64,000 bases of DNA from Rubrobacter xylanophilus (GTDB lineage: Bacteria > Actinomycetota > Rubrobacteria > Rubrobacterales > Rubrobacteraceae): positions 248,001 through 312,000 of the forward strand of contig NZ_AP019791.1 of NCBI RefSeq assembly GCF_007164525.1, written 5' to 3'. Below the pieces are notes generated by a model. The model was not told where the DNA came from. It made no database searches and saw only the letters and a list, made by a program, of their open reading frames with translations. Made by a program: the position numbers and the translations under genes. Of the stretch, positions 59,493 through 64,000 are shown one piece after another. Numbering within the stretch: position 1 is the first letter of the stretch; every line of letters starts with the position of its first letter.

Positions 59493-60479
59493 CTAGCCCC
59501 CGATCTGGCTCATCGTCCGCCGGCGCGACTGCTCCGGCAGAGCCGTGCCCGCGGCCGGCTTGATGCGGGCTGCGTGCCAGAGCACCTCGTGGATAGCGGG
59601 GATCGGGTCGGGAGAGCGGATCGCCGCCTTCACGTCCACGTCCAGGTCCGTCAGCAGGCAGGGGTGGATCTTGCCGTCCGCCGTGAGCCTCAGGCGGCTG
59701 CAGCGGGCGCAGAACGGGTCGGAGACCGGCGTGATCACGCCGAAGGTCCCGGGGGCGCCGGCGAACTTGAACTCGTCGGCCGGGGCGGCCGGGTCCTCCT
59801 TCTCCACCGGCTCCAGCTCTCCGAGCTCCTCCTGGGCGCGTTCCAGGATCTCCTCCCCCGAGATGAAGAGCTTGCGGAAGCGCGAGCCGTCGGTGTCGCC
59901 GTTCAGGGGCATCAGCTCGATGAAGCGCACGTGCATGGGATACTTCAGCGTCAGCCTGGCCATCTCGGCGATCTCGTCGTCGTTTATCCCGCGCATCGCC
60001 ACCGCGTTTATCTTCACCGGCGAGAGCGGGCTCTCAAGGGCCGCCATGATGGCCTCCCACACCTTGTGGAAGTGGTCTCTGCGGGTGATGAAGGCGAACT
60101 TCTCGGGCTTTAGCGTATCCAGGGAGATGTTTATCCGGTCCAGGCCTGCCTCGACGAGGCCATCGAGGTTCTCCTTGAGCAGGTAGCCGTTGGTGGTCAT
60201 GGTGACCTCGTCGAAGCCGAGGTCCTTCAGCCAGCCCACGAACTTCACCACGCCCCGCCGCACGAGCGGTTCGCCGCCGGTGACGCGCACCTTGGTGACG
60301 CCCAGGGCCAGACAGGCCTCGGCGAAGGTGAGCATCTCCTCGAGGGTGAGGATGTGGCTCTTGTCCTGGAACTTGATGTCCTCGGGCATGCAGTACTGGC
60401 AGCGGAAGTTGCAGCGGTCGGTGACCGAGATCCTCAGGTAATCCATCTTCCGCCGGTAGCTGTCGGTGAGCTGTACCAT
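59493..60479 (-). CDS. moaA: GTP 3',8-cyclase (molybdenum cofactor biosynthesis)
   Basis: A 328-residue radical-SAM enzyme that starts molybdopterin synthesis from GTP. The N-terminal cluster ligands are Cys23, Cys27 and Cys30 (CNFRCQYC). The C-terminal cluster is in FCARCSRLRLTADGKIHPC, and the required Gly-Gly end (SQIGG) is present. ATG 60479 has GGGAGC upstream; the longer open frame continues into the transporter gene and is not coding. No other moa gene is nearby. It converges with the HD-GYP gene with 4 nt between the two stops. Confidence 0.96.
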   Translation of the reverse strand: MVQLTDSYRRKMDYLRISVTDRCNFRCQYCMPEDIKFQDKSHILTLEEMLTFAEACLALGVTKVRVTGGEPLVRRGVVKFVGWLKDLGFDEVTMTTNGYLLKENLDGLVEAGLDRINISLDTLKPEKFAFITRRDHFHKVWEAIMAALESPLSPVKINAVAMRGINDDEIAEMARLTLKYPMHVRFIELMPLNGDTDGSRFRKLFISGEEILERAQEELGELEPVEKEDPAAPADEFKFAGAPGTFGVITPVSDPFCARCSRLRLTADGKIHPCLLTDLDVDVKAAIRSPDPIPAIHEVLWHAARIKPAAGTALPEQSRRRTMSQIGG

Positions 60480-60544
60480 GGCTCCCTTTCCTAGAGTGCC
60501 TGCTCTCCCGGACAATTGTATAACCTGATCCTTCCTCCGTAGCC

Positions 60545-61813
60545 CTAGAGTTCGAAGAGCAGTACGTAGAGCGTGGAGAGCGCGAGGGCCAGAGCGGTCA
60601 GGGGAAGCCCCACCCTCATGAACCGCCAGAAGGTGAGCCCGATGCCCTCCCGCTCGGCCATGCCGGCCACCACCAGGTTGGCCGAGGCCCCGATGAGGGT
60701 GGCGTTGCCTCCCAGGCAGGCCCCCAGCGAGAGCGACCACCACAGCGGCTCCAGAGCCGCCGGGGAATACCCCTTCGCCGCTCCCAGCTCTTCTATCACC
60801 GGGATCATGGTCGCGGTGAACGGGATGTTGTCTATGGTCGCGGAGGCAGCCCCGCTGCCCCAGATGATGAGCGCGGCGGTCGCCGCCCGCGAGTCCGAGG
60901 CGGAGGCCAGTGCGTCGGCGATGGCCCCGACCACCCCGGTGGCTTCGAGCGCCCCGACCATCACGAAGAGCCCCACGAAGAACAGGATCGTCGGCCACTC
61001 CACCTCCTCCAGGCAGCGCTCCACCCGGATACCGCAGACGATCATGGCCACCGACGCCCCGGCCAGGGCGACCACCGCCGGGCTGAGGCCCGTGAGATCC
61101 TGCAGGAAGAAGGTCCCGACCGTGGCCCCGGTGACGAGCCCTGCCCGCACGAGCAGCTTCCGGTCCCGGATTGCCGCGAGGGCGTCCTGCGCCATGACGC
61201 TCTTTCGATGTTCTTCCGAGGCTCGCATCCTCCGCCCGTAGACCGCCCAGAGAATGCCGAGCGTCAGCAGCAGCGTGACCGTGACCGGGGGAGCCAGGTT
61301 CACGATGAACGAGTTGAAGGAGAGCCCGGTGGCGGTTCCGATGATGATGTTCGGCGGGTCGCCGATGAGCGTCGCCGTCCCGCCGATGTTCGAGGAGAGC
61401 ACCTCCACGAGCAGGAAGGGCAGGGGATCCTGGTCCAGGATGCGCGCGATGACCAGCGTCACCGGGAACAGCAGCAGCACGGTGGTCACGTTGTCCAGGA
61501 AGGCGGAGAGCAGGGCGGTGATGAGCCCCAGATAGACCAGGACGCGCCCCGGGCTGCCGCGGGCCAGCTGGGCGCTCCTTATGGCGAGGTAGGTGAAGAG
61601 GCCCGTGTGCTTCAGGATGCCCACCAGGATCATCATCCCCACCAAGAGCCCCAGGGTCTCCCAGTTGACCGCCGCCACGGCCTCCTCTTCGGCTATCGCG
61701 CCGGCGATGAGGAGGAGGGCGGCGCCTGCCAGGACCGCCGGGGTGCGGTGCACGACCTCCAGGGCGAACAGCGCGAGCACCACCACGAAGACCGCGACTG
61801 TGAACGGGGCCAC
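60545..61813 (-). CDS. ArsB/NhaD-superfamily transporter
   Basis: A 422-residue membrane protein with about eleven TM helices. The two half-site motifs SAFLDNVTTVLLLFPV and SATIDNIPFTATMIPV, with NIGGTATLIGDPPNI and GGNATLIGASAN, are those of the ion-transporter superfamily that includes ArsB, NhaD and YbiR-like SLC13 carriers. The transported ion (arsenite, Na+ or an organic anion) is not set by sequence. It follows a CBS-pair gene on the same strand and has a divergent paralogue 0.6 kb away. Confidence 0.88.
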   Translation of the reverse strand: MAPFTVAVFVVVLALFALEVVHRTPAVLAGAALLLIAGAIAEEEAVAAVNWETLGLLVGMMILVGILKHTGLFTYLAIRSAQLARGSPGRVLVYLGLITALLSAFLDNVTTVLLLFPVTLVIARILDQDPLPFLLVEVLSSNIGGTATLIGDPPNIIIGTATGLSFNSFIVNLAPPVTVTLLLTLGILWAVYGRRMRASEEHRKSVMAQDALAAIRDRKLLVRAGLVTGATVGTFFLQDLTGLSPAVVALAGASVAMIVCGIRVERCLEEVEWPTILFFVGLFVMVGALEATGVVGAIADALASASDSRAATAALIIWGSGAASATIDNIPFTATMIPVIEELGAAKGYSPAALEPLWWSLSLGACLGGNATLIGASANLVVAGMAEREGIGLTFWRFMRVGLPLTALALALSTLYVLLFEL

Positions 61814-61852
61814 GCGCTCAGCCCCTTCCTCCCGCAGGATGCCGCCGGGGGA

Positions 61853-62332
61853 TCACGCCTCCTTGAGCCCGATGATCGCCGCGTACAGATCCAGCCGGCT
61901 TACCATCCCGATCATGCGCCCGTTCTCGGTCACCACCACGCTGGAGACCCCCTCCGCCACCATCTCGCGGGCCGCCTCCAGCTCGCTGGTATCGACGTCG
62001 ACCGTGGCTACCTTCTCGCTCATCACCTCCCGTACCGGTCGGTCGGCGGCCTCGGCCAGGTAGTGGACCCACTCGTCGTCGGTCTCCCGCACGAACGAGA
62101 GGTCCTCCATCATCTTCAGGTACTGCGGCAGCGCGGACTCGAGCAGGTTGCCGTCGGAGATGAAGCCAACGGGCCTTCCCTCCCCGTCCACTACCGGAAG
62201 ACCGGGGATCTTGTACTCCAGGAGCAGCTTCAGAGCCTCGCGGGCGGGCGCGTCGGGGCTCACGCTCGCCGAGGGACGTATTAGGTCCCTGAGGTTGAGA
62301 TCCTCCCTGCCGGAATTTTCGCGTTCGGCCAC
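61853..62332 (-). CDS. CBS-pair protein
   Basis: A 159-residue protein made of two CBS motifs (RPSASVSPDAPAREALKLL, then MSEKVATVDVDTSELEAA) around a central insert of about 30 residues. Such pairs bind adenosine nucleotides. GTG 62332 has GGAGGTGGC upstream. It lies 39 nt before the ArsB/NhaD carrier on the same strand, so it may gate or regulate that carrier. Confidence 0.85.
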   Translation of the reverse strand: MAERENSGREDLNLRDLIRPSASVSPDAPAREALKLLLEYKIPGLPVVDGEGRPVGFISDGNLLESALPQYLKMMEDLSFVRETDDEWVHYLAEAADRPVREVMSEKVATVDVDTSELEAAREMVAEGVSSVVVTENGRMIGMVSRLDLYAAIIGLKEA

Positions 62333-62432
62333 ACGCCACCTCCTCTTGCCTTCGCGGCCTCGTCCCGGCGGGCCAATTCTAACGCCGGGGGGCGAGCAAA
62401 TCCCGGGCGCACCGTGCTAACCTGTAAAGACC

Positions 62433-63716
62433 GTGCAAGAGATCGTTGCCGTAGCCGTCTTCGCGGTGGTGCTCGCCCTCATCGGGGCCGAGCGCGTCAA
62501 CCGCACCGTGGCCGCCCTGCTCGGGGCGGCCGTCGTGGTCTCCCTGGGGGTAGTGGAGCAGGAGCGGGCCGCGAGCGAGTTCATAGACTGGAATACCATT
62601 GGCCTGCTGGCGGGGATGATGATCATCGTGGCCATCCTTGACAAGACGGGCATCTTTGAATATCTGGCCATAAAGAGCGCCCAGTGGGGGCGGGCCCGCC
62701 CGGGCAGGATACTCGTCATCCTGGCGCTGGTCACGGCGTTTCTCTCGGCCTTTTTGGACAACGTGACCACCGTGATCCTCATGGTCCCGGTGACCTTCCT
62801 GATCGCCGATGCCCTGGGGATGTCGCCGGTGCCCTTTCTGTTGACCCAGGTCTTCGCCTCCAACATTGGGGGGGCCTCCACCCTCATCGGCGACCCGCCG
62901 AACATCCTGATCGGGAGCGCGGCGGGCCTCTCTTTCCTGGACTTCGTGGTGAACCTCGCCCCCCTGGTGATTCTTGCGCTCGTCCCGGCGCTGGCCTTCC
63001 TCTACCTGGTGTTCCGCAGGGAGTTTCGCCACGACAAGCGGGCTCGTGAGACCATAGAGCGGATGGACGCGCGGGGCGCCATCCGGGACCCCGTGCTCCT
63101 GCGCAGGTCGCTCATCGTCCTCTCGCTGGTTATAGTGGCCTTCTTCCTGCACGGGCTGCTGCATCTCGAGGCCGCGACCATAGCTCTCTTCGGGGCCGCG
63201 GCGCTGATGCTCTACGGTCGCTCGAACGTCGAGGAGGTGCTGCGGGAGGTCGAATGGCCCACCCTGCTCTTCTTCGTGGGGCTCTTCGTGATGGTCGGGG
63301 CGCTTGAGGTCACCGGGTTCGTGGGCCGGGTGGCGGAGTTGCTGACCGGTCTGTCCGACGGTGCTTCGGTCGCCACGGCGCTGGTGGTGATGTGGGGGAG
63401 CGCCTTCGCTTCGGGGATCGTGGACAACATCCCGTTCACCGCGACCATGATCCCGGTGATTCAGGAACTGGCCCAGGCCGAGAACCTCTCTCCGGAGCAG
63501 TTGGAGGCCTTGTGGTGGTCGCTGGCCATCGGCGCGGACTTCGGGGGGAACGCGACCCTGATCGGAGCCTCGGCCAACGTGGTGGTGGCCGGCATGTCCG
63601 AGCGGGCCGGGCGGAAGATCTCCTTCCTGAAGTTCATGGCCTACGGGATCCCCGTGACGGTCATCTCCCTCGCGGTGGCCACCCCCTACGTGGCGCTCCG
63701 CTATTATATCCTCTGA
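62433..63716 (+). CDS. ArsB/NhaD-superfamily transporter (paralogue)
   Basis: A 427-residue carrier closely related to the one at 60545-61813: SAFLDNVTTVILMVPV, NIGGASTLIGDPPNI, SGIVDNIPFTATMIPV and GGNATLIGASAN occur in the same order. GTG 62433 follows a TAACCT box by 9 nt with no ribosome site. The two carriers are divergent with the CBS gene between them, which suggests an inverted duplication. Its 3' end overlaps the glycosyltransferase gene by 13 nt. Confidence 0.88.
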   Translation: MQEIVAVAVFAVVLALIGAERVNRTVAALLGAAVVVSLGVVEQERAASEFIDWNTIGLLAGMMIIVAILDKTGIFEYLAIKSAQWGRARPGRILVILALVTAFLSAFLDNVTTVILMVPVTFLIADALGMSPVPFLLTQVFASNIGGASTLIGDPPNILIGSAAGLSFLDFVVNLAPLVILALVPALAFLYLVFRREFRHDKRARETIERMDARGAIRDPVLLRRSLIVLSLVIVAFFLHGLLHLEAATIALFGAAALMLYGRSNVEEVLREVEWPTLLFFVGLFVMVGALEVTGFVGRVAELLTGLSDGASVATALVVMWGSAFASGIVDNIPFTATMIPVIQELAQAENLSPEQLEALWWSLAIGADFGGNATLIGASANVVVAGMSERAGRKISFLKFMAYGIPVTVISLAVATPYVALRYYIL

Positions 63717-64000
63717 GCTTCCCTGGCCAGCTCCACCAGCCGGCCGGCCAGCGTGTCCCAGCCGAGGTGCCGGACGGTGTTCTCCCGGACGATCCTCCGG
63801 TACCGGTTGCGCTCCTTTACTGGCAGCGAGAGGTGGCGGACGAGCGCCCCGGCGAGCCTCTCTTCGAAGCGGTCCATACCCACCGGGAGCCGAAATGGGA
63901 GCCCACGCCCGACGATGGTCCCCGCCTCCCTCAGCCCCGAGTGGTCGGCGACGAAGGGCACCACCCCGCTCGCGGCGAGCTCCGCCGCCACTAGCCCGAA
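63704..64000 (-). CDS. glycosyltransferase (GT4-like), C-terminal end
   Basis: The gene runs out of the window, leaving the last 98 residues. FGLVAAELAASGVVPFVADHSGL is the nucleotide-sugar-binding motif of group 1 (GT4) glycosyltransferases, normally xxEGFGLVxxEAxAxGxPVV. The C-terminal helix region LVRHLSLPVKERNRYRRIVRE is also typical. Sugar donor and acceptor are unknown. It converges with the second ArsB/NhaD gene. Confidence 0.7.
   Translation of the reverse strand, partial: FGLVAAELAASGVVPFVADHSGLREAGTIVGRGLPFRLPVGMDRFEERLAGALVRHLSLPVKERNRYRRIVRENTVRHLGWDTLAGRLVELAREAQRI

Noticed and set aside
59493-60998. A 501-residue version of moaA
   Set aside because: The added N-terminal part is out-of-frame sequence from the neighbouring transporter gene. 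ATG 60479 has a ribosome site and gives the normal MoaA length.

Overview
The window is high-GC actinobacterial DNA, most like a Rubrobacter-type thermophile. The evidence is a fused FbiC for coenzyme F420, frequent GTG/TTG starts, many start codons lying about 7 nt behind a -10 box (leaderless mRNAs), a PurSQL-type purine operon, and a CysA-like sulfurtransferase. The genus is inferred from gene content and style, not proved.

Layout. 1-3035: F420 genes (end of an FbiB-like nitroreductase, fbiC). 3174-5051: a sulfurtransferase joined to a cysteine-depleted SufU/NifU-like protein, then a TetR gene. 5053-9977: an MMPL exporter paired with the TetR gene, argH and a metallophosphoesterase. 10339-13654: a four-gene OpuC/ProU-type osmolyte ABC transporter. 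13799-15995: small membrane proteins, a solitary resolvase-like domain, tRNA-Pro and an SbnI/SerK-like free-serine kinase homologue. 16116-28801: a compact purine operon purA-D-B-C-S-Q-L-F-M-N-H in which most genes overlap by 4 nt, followed by a PsiE-family membrane gene that seems to start at CTG. 28834-29692: tRNA-Lys, -Glu, -Val and -Asp, thioredoxin, tRNA-Phe.

29649-45328 is an integrated element of about 15.7 kb. It lies between a 46-bp direct repeat of the tRNA-Phe 3' end (attL with the intact tRNA, attR with the fragment) and carries matching 22-bp tandem arm-type sites near both ends. The left module holds a tyrosine integrase and an excisionase. The cargo is a type III-like restriction-modification pair (mod, res). 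The middle is an insertion graveyard: a frameshifted IS630 element, a fragment of a second transposase, a decayed IS256-family element, a truncated PIN toxin and a broken cyclic-phosphate-receiver gene. The right module, read leftward, has a structured leader, an AlpA-like regulator, a primase-helicase and three small phage-like proteins. No capsid or conjugation genes are seen, so it looks like an integrated plasmid or satellite carrying restriction-modification.

45334-64000 returns to the chromosome: a coiled-coil protein, a Vps62-domain membrane protein, two small unknown genes, a primary-type sigma factor behind a perfect consensus promoter, a divergent XRE regulator/Hsp20 pair, an EamA transporter, an AcuB-like/AcuC pair, clpS, an MFS transporter, two membrane HD-domain proteins (one GGDEF-HD-GYP), moaA, two back-to-back ArsB/NhaD-family carriers with a CBS protein, and the end of a glycosyltransferase gene.

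The least expected items are the one-cysteine SufU-like protein beside a rhodanese, the low-GC target-recognition block in mod, the element's twin arm sites and structured leader, the CTG start in a CTGA overlap, and hairpins placed inside coding tails at convergent gene ends.
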